DNA from: Pseudomonas fluorescens
GTDB lineage: Bacteria > Pseudomonadota > Gammaproteobacteria > Pseudomonadales > Pseudomonadaceae
DNA length: 64,000 nt
Direction of reading: 5' to 3'
Assembly: GCF_001708445.1 (NCBI RefSeq)
Contig: NZ_CP015637.1
Span: forward strand, 3,845,001 to 3,909,000
The notes below the pieces were generated by a model. The model did not search any database, had not been told where the DNA came from, and worked only from the letters and a program-made list of their open reading frames with translations. A program made the translations under genes and the position numbers. Numbering within the stretch: the first letter of the stretch is position 1; every line of letters starts with the position of its first letter. Shown one piece after another: positions 1 through 7,743 of the stretch.

Positions 1-312
1 AGCCATGTGAACTCGCGCTATGTGTGGAGCGACGTGTTCTTCGGGCCGGACAACGATGCGATCCACCTGATCGACAAGCAGACCCTGGAGATCGCCCACA
101 CCCTGCGGCCGATGCCAGGCAAGACCGCGGCCCATGTGGAATTCACCCGGGATGGCCGCTACCTGCTGCTGAGTATCTGGGCCACCGACGGCGCGTTGAT
201 CGTGTATGACAGCCAGACGCTGAAGGAGATCAAGCGCATCCCCATGAACAAACCTTCGGGCAAGTACAACGTGGGGAACAAGGTGGAGTTTGCCGAAGGC
301 ACATCACATTGA
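1..312 (+). CDS. nirN: C-terminus of d1-haem cytochrome (NirN-like), partial
   Basis: The open frame enters from the window edge and ends at a TGA at 310-312. About 103 residues are visible, with beta-propeller blade repeats (IDKQTLEIAHTLRP, then TAAHVEFTRDGRYLLLSIW) and an ending GKYNVGNKVEFAEGTSH. In the cytochrome cd1 family this kind of tail is typical of the NirN/NirS/NirF d1 propeller, and I favour NirN, a periplasmic c-type cytochrome acting late in haem d1 biosynthesis and usually the last gene of the nir operon. The N-terminal c-haem domain lies outside the window, so NirN versus a NirS/NirF paralogue is not settled. Haem-pathway genes follow directly on the opposite strand, which fits a denitrification locus. 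Confidence 0.7.
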   Translation, partial: SHVNSRYVWSDVFFGPDNDAIHLIDKQTLEIAHTLRPMPGKTAAHVEFTRDGRYLLLSIWATDGALIVYDSQTLKEIKRIPMNKPSGKYNVGNKVEFAEGTSH

Positions 313-439
313 GCCATGGTGTTCAAAGACTGCCTCCTCCCACACTTAACCGAGTACAGCAGGCACAACTTCGGTCGGTTCCAGGGCCGCAAAAACCAGA
401 GCAAAAGCAGACTCAGGTCTACCTGATAGATACAGATCC

Positions 440-548
440 AAATGTGGGAGGGGCGGTGCGACGATTCGACTTGCCCCCGATGGCGCCGGGTCAGTTAACC
501 AATAAGTGGCTGACACTCCCTCATCGGGGGCAAGCCCCCTCCCACATT
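440..548. repeat. REP-like inverted repeat pair
   Basis: Between the convergent nirN-like and hemN genes two arms face each other: AAATGTGGGAGGGG at about 440 with CTTGCCCCCGATG near 470-482, and CATCGGGGGCAAG at about 522-534 with CCCCTCCCACATTT ending at about 548. This arrangement of two inverted REP-type units resembles the REPIN doublets found between genes in fluorescent pseudomonads. A related short motif (CGAGTACAGCAGGCACAAC at about 351, CGAGTACACCAGGCACAAC at about 556) lies just outside each side. No gene is supported in 313-598. Confidence 0.6.
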
Positions 549-598
549 TTTTATCGAGTACACCAGGCACAACTCCGATCGCCGCGACAGCACTTAGC

Positions 599-1984
599 TC
601 AAACCGTGCGGGAGAACTGGCCTTTGTGTGCGCCGCCGAGGTAGGCGTCGAAGGCCATGGCTACGCTGCGCACCATCAATTGGCCCTTGGGCAACAGTTG
701 CAGTGCATCGTGCTGGATCAGCAACAGCCCATCTTCCACCTGCTCATCCAGTTGTGTCATGGCCTCGGCAAAATACTCGTTGAACCGAATGCCATGGGCG
801 GCTTCGACCCGGGCGAAATCGACGCGGCCGTCACACATCAGGCCATTGATCACCTCGCGGCGCAGCACGTCATCGGGGTTGAGCCGATAACCGCGCTGTA
901 CCGGGAGCATGCCCGCATCGATTCGCGCGTAGTACTGGGACAGTTCCTTGACGCTCTGGCTGTAGCTGTCACCCACCTTGCCGATGGCGGATACACCCAG
1001 GCCGATCAGGTCGCAATCGGCATGGGTGGAGTAGCCCTGGAAGTTGCGTTGCAGGCTGCCATTGGCGCGGGCCAATGCCAGCTCATCGTCGGGCAAGGCA
1101 AAATGGTCCATGCCGATGTAGACGTAACCGGCCTCGGTAAGGCGGCGGATGGTCAGTTCCAACAGTTCCAGCTTGCGCGTCGGGGGTGGCATGTCTTCGG
1201 GGCGGATCATGCGCTGGGCGCGGATCTGGCTGGGCAGGTGCGCGTAGCTGTAGGCCGCCACCCGGTCAGGGCGCAGGGCGATCAGTTTGCTCAGGGTCAC
1301 ATCGAAACTGGCCACGGTTTGCAGGGGCAAGCCGTAGATCAGGTCGACACTCACGGACTTGAAGCGCGCCTCGCGGGCCGCCGCCACCAGTTGCACGATC
1401 TGCGCTTCGCTTTGCTGGCGATTGACCGCTGCCTGCACGTCGGGGTCGAAGTCCTGAACGCCGAAGCTCAGGCGATTGAAACCCAGGCGACGCAGGGTGT
1501 CGATCCGTTCGACGCTGATGGTGCGTGGGTCCACCTCTATGGAGAACTCATGGGCGTCACTGTCATCCAGGGTGAAATGTTGCCCCAGGCAGTCCATCAG
1601 CTCAGCCAGTTGCGCGTCGTCCAGGTAGGTCGGCGTACCGCCCCCCAGGTGCAACTGGGTCAAGCGCCGGGAGCGCTCGAACAACGCGCCTTGCATCTGG
1701 ATCTCGCGCTTGAGGTAGCCCAGGTACTCCACGGCGCGGTGGGTCTTGCGCGTGATGATCTTGTGGCAGCCGCAGTAGTAGCAAAGGCTCTGGCAGAACG
1801 GGATATGGATATACACCGATAACGCCTTGGGCGCGGCCACCCGGTGGCTGGCGCGCACCGCCTGGTGATAGTCATCCAGGGCAAAGGCACTGTTGAATTG
1901 CGGTGCGGTGGGGTACGAGGTGTAGCGCGGCCCGGGTCGGTCGTATTTGTGTACCAGGGCGCGGTCGAATTCAAAGGCTGTCAT
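599..1984 (-). CDS. hemN: Oxygen-independent coproporphyrinogen III oxidase HemN
   Basis: The 461-residue protein matches the usual length of HemN, a cytoplasmic radical-SAM enzyme that decarboxylates coproporphyrinogen III to protoporphyrinogen IX without oxygen. The N-terminus carries the family start (HKYDRPGPRYTSYPTAPQF), the 4Fe-4S site as CQSLCYYCGC near residue 62, the SAM-binding GGGTP motif near residue 115, and later DLIYGLP and a HemN C-terminal domain. Its start overlaps the stop of the upstream HemN-like gene by 14 bases, so the two are probably translated together. An ANR/DNR-type palindrome upstream of that gene suggests low-oxygen induction of both. It points toward the nirN-like gene, giving haem supply beside denitrification functions. 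Confidence 0.93.
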   Translation of the reverse strand: MTAFEFDRALVHKYDRPGPRYTSYPTAPQFNSAFALDDYHQAVRASHRVAAPKALSVYIHIPFCQSLCYYCGCHKIITRKTHRAVEYLGYLKREIQMQGALFERSRRLTQLHLGGGTPTYLDDAQLAELMDCLGQHFTLDDSDAHEFSIEVDPRTISVERIDTLRRLGFNRLSFGVQDFDPDVQAAVNRQQSEAQIVQLVAAAREARFKSVSVDLIYGLPLQTVASFDVTLSKLIALRPDRVAAYSYAHLPSQIRAQRMIRPEDMPPPTRKLELLELTIRRLTEAGYVYIGMDHFALPDDELALARANGSLQRNFQGYSTHADCDLIGLGVSAIGKVGDSYSQSVKELSQYYARIDAGMLPVQRGYRLNPDDVLRREVINGLMCDGRVDFARVEAAHGIRFNEYFAEAMTQLDEQVEDGLLLIQHDALQLLPKGQLMVRSVAMAFDAYLGGAHKGQFSRTV

Positions 1985-3290
1985 GGTCGATCACCTCGTC
2001 GTTGGCACTGACCGGGGTAGCGAGCACGGCGCGTTCGAACAAGGCGCAGATGCCATCCACGTGCGGCAGGCCGGCCGGCAGCAGCCAAATGAATGTCGGC
2101 GACAGCTCGATCAGGCCGTCGCGGTGCAAGGCTTCCAGCAACGGCCACAGGTTGGCGAAATAGCGCGCGAACACCAGGCCGTAGCGATGCTCCACCGCGC
2201 GGATATCCAACTCAAGGTCACAGGCCAGGCGTTCGGCGACGTGCAGGCGCACCGGGTCGGCGGTCTCGCGAAACCAGCCGCGGTTCGTGGCGAGCTGGCC
2301 ATTACCCAACTGTTCGCGGTACTGGCGAGGATCGGTGGTGTTCTGCGCACACAAGGTGTCGATCTGGCTGATGGCGCCCAGGCCGAAACCGACGTGGTCG
2401 CAATAACCGTGCAGGGTAAAACCTTCGCAGTTACGGCTCAGGCGCCCGCGCTCCTGGGCCTGCTTGAGGTCATCGTCGGCGCGGGCGAACTGGCCCAGGC
2501 CGATGTAGTGATAGCCCGCGGCGGCCAGGTGCTCAAAGCTGCTGCGGCGCATGGCGCTCTTGTCTGCCTCGCTGCAGAACGGCTGGAGGCGCTGGGCTTG
2601 ATAGCGTGAAGGCGCGTGGGCGTAATCGAACACCTGCAAACGGTCCGGCTCCAGGGTGATCAGGCTGGCGAGTTTCTGCTCGAAACTCGCCGGGGTCTGC
2701 CAGGCATGCCCATAACCGAGGTCGATGTTGACCGAGCGAAAACCGAAGGTGCGCGCCGCATCGACCAACGATTCGATGGGCGCCGGGTCCTGGTATCGCG
2801 CCTGGGGCAAAGGCCCTTCGCGATTGGCGTCCGGCACGCCGATGCTGGCGTGGTTGAAGCCCAGCTCGCGCAGCAGGCCCATGGTGGCCCAGTCCATGTG
2901 CCAAGGGTCGAGGTCGATGCGGTAGTCACCCCGGTCGTGGTCGAGGAAGTTGAAGCGCTCATGCAACTGCGCCATCAACGCTTGCAACTGCACCAGCGCC
3001 GGCGTGGTGCCGCGCAGGTGAAAGTGATCAACCGGCTGGCGCGCGCCGAGCTGGCAACCCATCAGTTGGATTTCCTGGGTCAGGCTGTGCAGGTAGTCAT
3101 CGCCGAGGTCGCTCGCCGGCCAGTGCAGGTTCAACGCCAGCGGCCGTTGGCGCTGGCGGCTGTCACGCAAGGCGCGCAACAGGTCCAGGGAGCCGACACC
3201 GGCATGGAAGCGCCGGGTGTCCGTCTGGCAGGCCAGGTCCAACACGCCTTGATCGTGACGAAAGCGGGAGGGATGAAGGTGGGTGCGCAT
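1971..3290 (-). CDS. HemN-like protein lacking the radical-SAM cysteines
   Basis: The protein (about 439 residues from the ATG at 3290, which has GGAG seven bases upstream) aligns with HemN along its length: EIQLMGCQLGARQPVDHFHLRGTTP parallels EIQMQ...LHLGGGTP, and DYAHAPSRYQAQR parallels SYAHLPSQIRAQR. Where HemN has CQSLCYYCGC this protein reads LHWPASDLGDDY, so all Fe-S ligands are gone, and GGGTP has become RGTTP. It should therefore be unable to form the radical-SAM cluster. The gene is intact, without frameshifts, and overlaps hemN by 14 bases. Inference: a pseudo-enzyme, perhaps a haem/porphyrin-binding or HemN partner protein. A longer TTG/ATG start near 3359-3362 would sit inside the ANR box and is less likely. 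Confidence 0.85.
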   Translation of the reverse strand: MRTHLHPSRFRHDQGVLDLACQTDTRRFHAGVGSLDLLRALRDSRQRQRPLALNLHWPASDLGDDYLHSLTQEIQLMGCQLGARQPVDHFHLRGTTPALVQLQALMAQLHERFNFLDHDRGDYRIDLDPWHMDWATMGLLRELGFNHASIGVPDANREGPLPQARYQDPAPIESLVDAARTFGFRSVNIDLGYGHAWQTPASFEQKLASLITLEPDRLQVFDYAHAPSRYQAQRLQPFCSEADKSAMRRSSFEHLAAAGYHYIGLGQFARADDDLKQAQERGRLSRNCEGFTLHGYCDHVGFGLGAISQIDTLCAQNTTDPRQYREQLGNGQLATNRGWFRETADPVRLHVAERLACDLELDIRAVEHRYGLVFARYFANLWPLLEALHRDGLIELSPTFIWLLPAGLPHVDGICALFERAVLATPVSANDEVIDHDSL

Positions 3291-3348
3291 GACAGACTCC
3301 GGTACGGGCGACGGTGAGCCATTGTCCGGTGCGACCTGGTTGCGCACC

Positions 3349-3362
3349 TTGATATGCATCAA
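3349..3362. promoter_or_regulatory. ANR/DNR (FNR-type) box upstream of the HemN-like/hemN operon
   Basis: TTGATATGCATCAA is a perfect TTGAT-N4-ATCAA palindrome. It is centred about 65 bases upstream of the chosen ATG at 3290 and lies in the gap after the stop of the membrane-protein gene. Position and sequence fit activation by ANR or DNR under low oxygen or nitric oxide. DNR and ANR cannot be told apart from sequence. Confidence 0.75.
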
Positions 3363-3380
3363 GGTCGCAGGCCCGTACGT

Positions 3381-3824
3381 CTACCAGCTCAGGTAAAACA
3401 TACTCTTGGCCAGCAGCACGATCGCGACCATGTGCGCGAACAGGCTCAGATGCACCCCGCGGCTATAGCGCGCACTGACGGTGCCCAGGCGCATCCGCGC
3501 CATCGTCACCAGAAAGTGCAGGAGCACACTGGCGGCCAGGATCAGCTTGAGGGTCAGCAATGTGCCAAAGGCAGACGCCAACGGTGCCGACAGCACTGGC
3601 AGGTAACGCAGCCAGACCATGCCGAGCCCGGCACCGAACAGCACCAAGAGCACCCACGGCATCAACACCCGGGCGCGCCGGGCGACACCCTGCTCCACCA
3701 GCACCATCACCCGAATCGGCAGGTGCCGGTGCAGGTGCCCCAGGATCAGCACCTCGAAAAACACCGTGCCGATAAAGATCAGCGCGGCGAACAGGTGGGC
3801 CAATAGCAACAGGAGGTAAAGCAT
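3381..3824 (-). CDS. Small integral membrane protein, CopD-like
   Basis: The 147-residue protein is almost entirely hydrophobic, with about four membrane segments: residues 1-25 (LLLLLAHLFAALIFIGTVFFEV), about 53-73, about 83-110 and about 122-145. Histidines lie in or beside segments (LLAHLFA, LGHLHRHLP, LLHFLV, HLSLFAHMVA), which could bind haem or copper. This resembles CopD/YcnJ-type membrane proteins, but the similarity is general. A perfect ANR/DNR palindrome lies about 64 bases upstream, so it is probably expressed anaerobically with the hemN genes downstream on the same strand. Substrate unknown. Confidence 0.75.
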   Translation of the reverse strand: MLYLLLLLAHLFAALIFIGTVFFEVLILGHLHRHLPIRVMVLVEQGVARRARVLMPWVLLVLFGAGLGMVWLRYLPVLSAPLASAFGTLLTLKLILAASVLLHFLVTMARMRLGTVSARYSRGVHLSLFAHMVAIVLLAKSMFYLSW

Positions 3825-3887
3825 GGAGGCCTCGCAGAGGGACCGGCCGTGGGGAGCCCAGTGTGCGCGAGGGTGAATGACCCGGCC

Positions 3888-3901
3888 TTGATACCGATCA
3901 A
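3888..3901. promoter_or_regulatory. ANR/DNR (FNR-type) box upstream of the CopD-like membrane protein
   Basis: TTGATACCGATCAA is a perfect match to TTGAT-N4-ATCAA, 64 bases upstream of the ATG at 3824. With the second palindrome at 3349 it places two successive leftward units under the same apparent low-oxygen regulator. Confidence 0.75.
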
Positions 3902-3927
3902 GCGTTGCGCCTGCGTGCCGCCCCCAC

Positions 3928-5244
3928 CTACATCAGCGGGATGCTGTAGCTGACGATCAGGCGCGTCTCATCCTTGTCGGGTGTGTCATTGCCGCGCAAT
4001 ACCGCGCTGCGCCAGGTCAGGCCCAGGCCTTTGAACGTCCCCACGGGGATCACGTAGTCGACGCGCAAATCGCGCTCCCACTCACTGTTGTCGCGACGCG
4101 CCGCGCGGATGTTGCTGCCGTGGATATAGGTCACGCTCGACTTCAGCCCCGGAATGCCCAGGCCGGTAAAGTCGTAGGTGTAGTTGCCCACCGTGGCCTG
4201 TTCGCCGGCATTGACGAACTTCAGCGACTGGGCGTTGGTGATCAGGTACAGCGAACGGCCCTGGCCCTGGTTGATATGGGGAAAATCACTTTCGCCAGTG
4301 GTCTTTTGATAGCCCAGGCCCACGGAGTGCCCGTGCAAGCCATAGGTCACCATTGCGCTCCACAGGCGGTTGTCGACCTTGCCGGAATTGACGCCCGCCC
4401 CGTAGTACCCCGAACTGACATAGCCTTCGCCACGCCCGGCGGCGCTGGCATTCTTGCCGTCGGCCGTGCTGTAGAAATAGCGCAGGTCGGTCTTGAGCTG
4501 CCCCACCGGCAACTGCCAGTTATGGATCAGGCCCAGGAAGTGCTGCTGGTAAAAATTCTCCAGGCTGGCGTAGTAGTACTGCACTTGCAGTTGTTTGCTG
4601 ACGGCGTAATCCGCCCCACCGTAGTAGAACTGGTTGCTGAACTTGCCCTTGGCCGGGTCATTGGCCCCGGCGATGGACATGCCCTGGCCGTTGCTGGAGT
4701 TGCGGTCCAGCACCTGCTCCATTTTACCGGCGACCAGGTTGAAGTCCTTGAGGTCCTTGGAGTCGACCTGATAGCCACGGAAGGTCTGCGGCAACAGCCG
4801 GCCGTCTTCGGTCGTCAGCACGGGCAACTTGGGCAGCAGCGTGCCGGCCTTGAACTGGGTCTGTGAGATACGCATCTTGCCGGTGGCGCCGGTCTTGCTG
4901 AAGTCGTTGGCGGCCTTGCCATCGGACAGTGGGAATACGCTGCCGGGGGTGTTGTCTTCACCGGCCTTGCCGGCGCGGCCCGAGGCATCCAGGCGCAGGC
5001 CGTACATGGCTTGCAGGTCAAGGCCCAAGCCTACTGGCCCGTCGGTAAAACCGGACTGGTAGTTGAACATGAACGCCTGGCCCCACTCCTTATCGGAGGG
5101 CGCCTTGGCGTTACGGGTGTCCTGGTTGTAATAGAAGTTGCGCAGGTCGAGGGTGGCTTTGCTGTCATCGATAAAACCCGATGCAGCAGCCTGTTGCGCC
5201 GCGCCGAGGGAAACGGCGAGCGCCAGGCAAGTGGTGTGTTTCAT
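3928..5244 (-). CDS. OprD-family outer-membrane porin
   Basis: The 438-residue protein begins with a signal peptide (MKHTTCLALAVSLGAAQQAAA) followed by GFIDDSKATLDLRNFYYNQDTRN, the typical OprD N-terminus, and continues with alternating beta strands to the C-terminal VSYSIPLM. OprD proteins are monomeric 18-strand channels for small, mostly carboxylate-containing solutes. Length is normal. The start is supported by CCCGGAG upstream. No transporter or catabolic gene adjoins it, so the substrate cannot be named. It is separate from the ANR-box genes: about 100 bases of gap and its own leader. Confidence 0.92.
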   Translation of the reverse strand: MKHTTCLALAVSLGAAQQAAASGFIDDSKATLDLRNFYYNQDTRNAKAPSDKEWGQAFMFNYQSGFTDGPVGLGLDLQAMYGLRLDASGRAGKAGEDNTPGSVFPLSDGKAANDFSKTGATGKMRISQTQFKAGTLLPKLPVLTTEDGRLLPQTFRGYQVDSKDLKDFNLVAGKMEQVLDRNSSNGQGMSIAGANDPAKGKFSNQFYYGGADYAVSKQLQVQYYYASLENFYQQHFLGLIHNWQLPVGQLKTDLRYFYSTADGKNASAAGRGEGYVSSGYYGAGVNSGKVDNRLWSAMVTYGLHGHSVGLGYQKTTGESDFPHINQGQGRSLYLITNAQSLKFVNAGEQATVGNYTYDFTGLGIPGLKSSVTYIHGSNIRAARRDNSEWERDLRVDYVIPVGTFKGLGLTWRSAVLRGNDTPDKDETRLIVSYSIPLM

Positions 5245-5473
5245 GAAGGCTCCGGGAAGTCATTGAGGCAACCCCGTCACAGCCCAACCCTGTTCTTTGT
5301 CGCTCGGGCGGTGCTGCATCCAACGGGTGCGCGCACGGTATAGCGTTGGGCGGCGGGGAAATAGCCGCTAAAACCGTCAATCACTTTTTCCGTTTACGTA
5401 ACAATCCAACCCTCCCGCATTGATCGAGCCCCCGCCTGAAGCCAGTGGCGCCCTGGCAGGCCGGGCCCGCTCC

Positions 5474-6019
5474 TCAGGGCACCGGCAACCACGCGCTGAA
5501 ACCCTTCGGCGACATCAGCGGGCACCAGGCAAAGTCCCACGGCAGGGGCGCCAGCACGGGCGCTTCGCAGCCGACGTGCGCGGAGCCTTTGCAGTCGAAC
5601 ACGCGCACGCCTTGCCAGCCCAGGACCACGCCCTGGGCCTGGCTGTCATCCGTGTTGATCCAGCACGCCGCAGCCGCCGCCATGAAGGTTTCGATGGGCT
5701 CTTCATCAATCTGCCCGCGGTACGCCGAACCCAGCAGCCAGCGGCAGACATTCAGGTGCCACGTCCAGTCCTGGGGAGGCTGGTTGTGATACGCCCAGGT
5801 CATGAAGCTGCGAAACAGGTTCAGCCCCTCCGGCGGGTCGAGCTTGAGCAGCGCCGGGCAGATGTCGAACACGGTGTGCCAATACGGCAACAGGCGTGCA
5901 TCCAGGTGCACGAAACAGCGGGCATTGCTTGGGTATTCAGGCCGCAAGGGTTCAGCACGCAGGCGACGCGATGCCTTGCTGACCAGGCGGCTGGCGCCTG
6001 CAGGCAGGTGATGATTCAT
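5474..6019 (-). CDS. Hypothetical protein
   Basis: The frame encodes about 181 residues from ATG 6019 (a GTG at 6028 is an alternative). It has no signal peptide or membrane segment, and is rich in Trp, Cys and Pro with motifs ARCFVHLDARLLPYWHTVFD, FRSFMTWAYHNQPPQDWTWHLNVCRWLLG and PLPWDFAWCPLMSPKGFSAWLPVP. I do not recognise the family. It faces the same way as the OprD gene and the DUF2946-like gene, with gaps of about 60 to 230 bases, so operon membership is uncertain. Coding is supported by length, high-GC third positions and the absence of a better opposite-strand frame. Confidence 0.65.
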   Translation of the reverse strand: MNHHLPAGASRLVSKASRRLRAEPLRPEYPSNARCFVHLDARLLPYWHTVFDICPALLKLDPPEGLNLFRSFMTWAYHNQPPQDWTWHLNVCRWLLGSAYRGQIDEEPIETFMAAAAACWINTDDSQAQGVVLGWQGVRVFDCKGSAHVGCEAPVLAPLPWDFAWCPLMSPKGFSAWLPVP

Positions 6020-6081
6020 GAAACGCACTCACAGTCGTGACGATCGAACGCCCCCTGTTCACAGGAGGCCCAAGGCATACG

Positions 6082-6465
6082 TCAGAAGGCGGGAGAGGCG
6101 CGGGGGTTGGCCGAGGGCCAGGAATAACGCGGCGGCGCCTTGTTGCGCCGCTCATGGGCCGGGCGCGGGGCTTGCCCGAGGCCCAGCAGCCAGGCGAGGC
6201 CGATCAGGAACACCAGGGCGACGGTGACAGCGTTGTACACCGGGCAGGCAAAGTAGTTCGAGATGTTGCTGGAAGACGGCGCGCCCAGCCCTTTGTCGGA
6301 AAGTGGCGCCGGTTTGCCGTCCACCCCACAGAACGCGCCACCGATCCCATTGAGCTGCTGGCCCATCATCTGGCCATGGCCCAAACCGCACGCGAACAGG
6401 TTCATCAGCACGCAGAAGTACAGGGTCCAGACAATCAGGGAACGGTCGGGGCGGCTCAATTTCAT
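6082..6465 (-). CDS. DUF2946-like, copper-associated membrane protein
   Basis: The 127-residue protein has a first hydrophobic segment (SLIVWTLYFCVLMNLFACGLGHGQ, residues 9-32), a Cys-containing periplasmic loop (GIGGAFCGVDGKPAPLSDKG), a second segment (NAVTVALVFLIGLAWLLGLG) and a C-terminal tail KAPPRYSWPSANPRASP typical of pseudomonad DUF2946 proteins. Members often neighbour copper genes, as here: SCO1 and PCuAC genes start 180 bases away in the opposite direction. The site that I recall as CPVC in relatives reads CPVY here, so one candidate metal ligand may be missing. Confidence 0.75.
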   Translation of the reverse strand: MKLSRPDRSLIVWTLYFCVLMNLFACGLGHGQMMGQQLNGIGGAFCGVDGKPAPLSDKGLGAPSSSNISNYFACPVYNAVTVALVFLIGLAWLLGLGQAPRPAHERRNKAPPRYSWPSANPRASPAF

Positions 6466-6646
6466 GGCGGCGACTCTACCACCAGCGCCGCAAAAGGATG
6501 AAGCGCGGCATGCCCCTGTGGCAGAACGTCGCAGATTACGCGGGCTGGCCAGGGTTGGTAGACTTGGCGCCCTCCTCGTTTACTCCTATTCAAAGCCTGC
6601 CGAGTTGACTTAGCGCAATGCGGGCGTTTCACAGGATGCACCGTTG

Positions 6647-7252
6647 ATGAGTACGTTATTCACCCGCCGCAAGGTCCTGACCGGCATGGGCCTGTTGGGT
6701 CTGGGCCTGCTGGCCGGTTGTGACAACAGCCCCAAGTTGAACTTCAAATACGGCAAGGACTTGAGCGACAAGATCATGGGCCGCACCTTCAAGCTCAAGA
6801 ACACCGAGGGCGACACCGTCACCCTCAGTTCCTACCGTGGCCTGATGCCGGTGGTGTTCTTCGGTTTCACCCAGTGCCCGGCCGTGTGCCCGACCACCCT
6901 CGCCCGCGCCGCCCAGGCCAAGAAGCTGATGGGCCGCGACGGCGAGATCATGCAGGTGATCTTCATCACCCTCGACCCGGAACGCGACACGCCCGAGATT
7001 CTCGACAAATACGTCAAGGCCTTCGACCCCAGCTTCGAAGCGCTCTACGGCACCCCGGAAGAAATCGCCGTGGCCGCCAAGGAGTTCGGGATTTTTTATG
7101 AAAAGATCCCGGCCGGCGACACCTACACCCTGTCCCACACGGCCACCAGTTTCGTGTTCGATACCCGTGGCAACCTGCGCCTGGGCCTGCAGGCATCCCT
7201 TACCGCTAAAGAGTGCGCAGAAGACCTGCTCACCGTCATGGAGGTCTGCTAA
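6647..7252 (+). CDS. SCO1/SenC-family copper chaperone lipoprotein
   Basis: The 201-residue protein has an N-terminal lipoprotein signal (LLGLGLLAGC) and a thioredoxin-like fold with the copper site TQCPAVCP near residue 85 and the distal histidine in LSHTATSF. SCO proteins deliver copper to, or reduce thiols of, the CuA site of cytochrome oxidases and related oxidases. The ATG at 6647 is preferred to the in-frame TTG three bases earlier. The stop TAA overlaps the ATG of the PCuAC gene by one base, so these two periplasmic copper proteins are co-translated and probably cooperate. Confidence 0.93.
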   Translation: MSTLFTRRKVLTGMGLLGLGLLAGCDNSPKLNFKYGKDLSDKIMGRTFKLKNTEGDTVTLSSYRGLMPVVFFGFTQCPAVCPTTLARAAQAKKLMGRDGEIMQVIFITLDPERDTPEILDKYVKAFDPSFEALYGTPEEIAVAAKEFGIFYEKIPAGDTYTLSHTATSFVFDTRGNLRLGLQASLTAKECAEDLLTVMEVC

Positions 7253-7719
7253 TGACTGCCGTTCAACACCTCAAGCGCTTCACCTTTGGCCTGACCCTGC
7301 TGGGCCTCGCCGCCCATGCCAGCGCCCAGGTGCAAGTCACCGACGCCTGGGTACGCGCCACCGTGCCGGGCCAACCGGCCAGCGGCGCGTTCATGACCGT
7401 GACCGCCGACAGCGACAGCAAGCTGCTCAGCGTGGCCTCGCCGGTGGCCAAGGACGTGCAGATCCATGAGATGAGCATGAAGGACGACGTGATGCGCATG
7501 GGCCCGGTGGACTCGGTGGCCCTGCCGGCGGGCCAGGCGGTCAAGCTCGACCCGGACGGTTACCACGTGATGCTGATGGGCCTGACCGGGCAGATCAAGG
7601 AAGGCGACCAGGTGCCGCTGACCTTGACGGTGCAGAATGCCAAGGGCGAGAAGCAGACCGTCGAGGTCCAGGCCAAGGCGCGTGGGCTGGATGGCATGGA
7701 CCATAGCAAGATGCATTGA
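7252..7719 (+). CDS. PCuAC-type periplasmic copper chaperone
   Basis: The 155-residue protein has a signal peptide (HLKRFTFGLTLLGLAAHASAQ), then VTDAWVRATVPGQPASGAFMTV and the copper ligand pattern of PCuAC: HEMSMKDDVMRM with a second His/Met pair in GYHVMLMGL. A His/Met-rich tail (GMDHSKMH) adds a possible extra copper site. PCuAC shuttles Cu(I) to cytochrome oxidase, usually with a SCO protein; the SCO gene directly precedes it with a one-base overlap. Confidence 0.93.
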   Translation: MTAVQHLKRFTFGLTLLGLAAHASAQVQVTDAWVRATVPGQPASGAFMTVTADSDSKLLSVASPVAKDVQIHEMSMKDDVMRMGPVDSVALPAGQAVKLDPDGYHVMLMGLTGQIKEGDQVPLTLTVQNAKGEKQTVEVQAKARGLDGMDHSKMH

Positions 7720-7743
7720 TGGGTTCAGCGGGGTCCATCCGGC

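Noticed and set aside
506..1822. 438-codon frame opposite hemN
   Set aside because: Antisense shadow of a high-GC gene; HemN motifs on the other strand decide.
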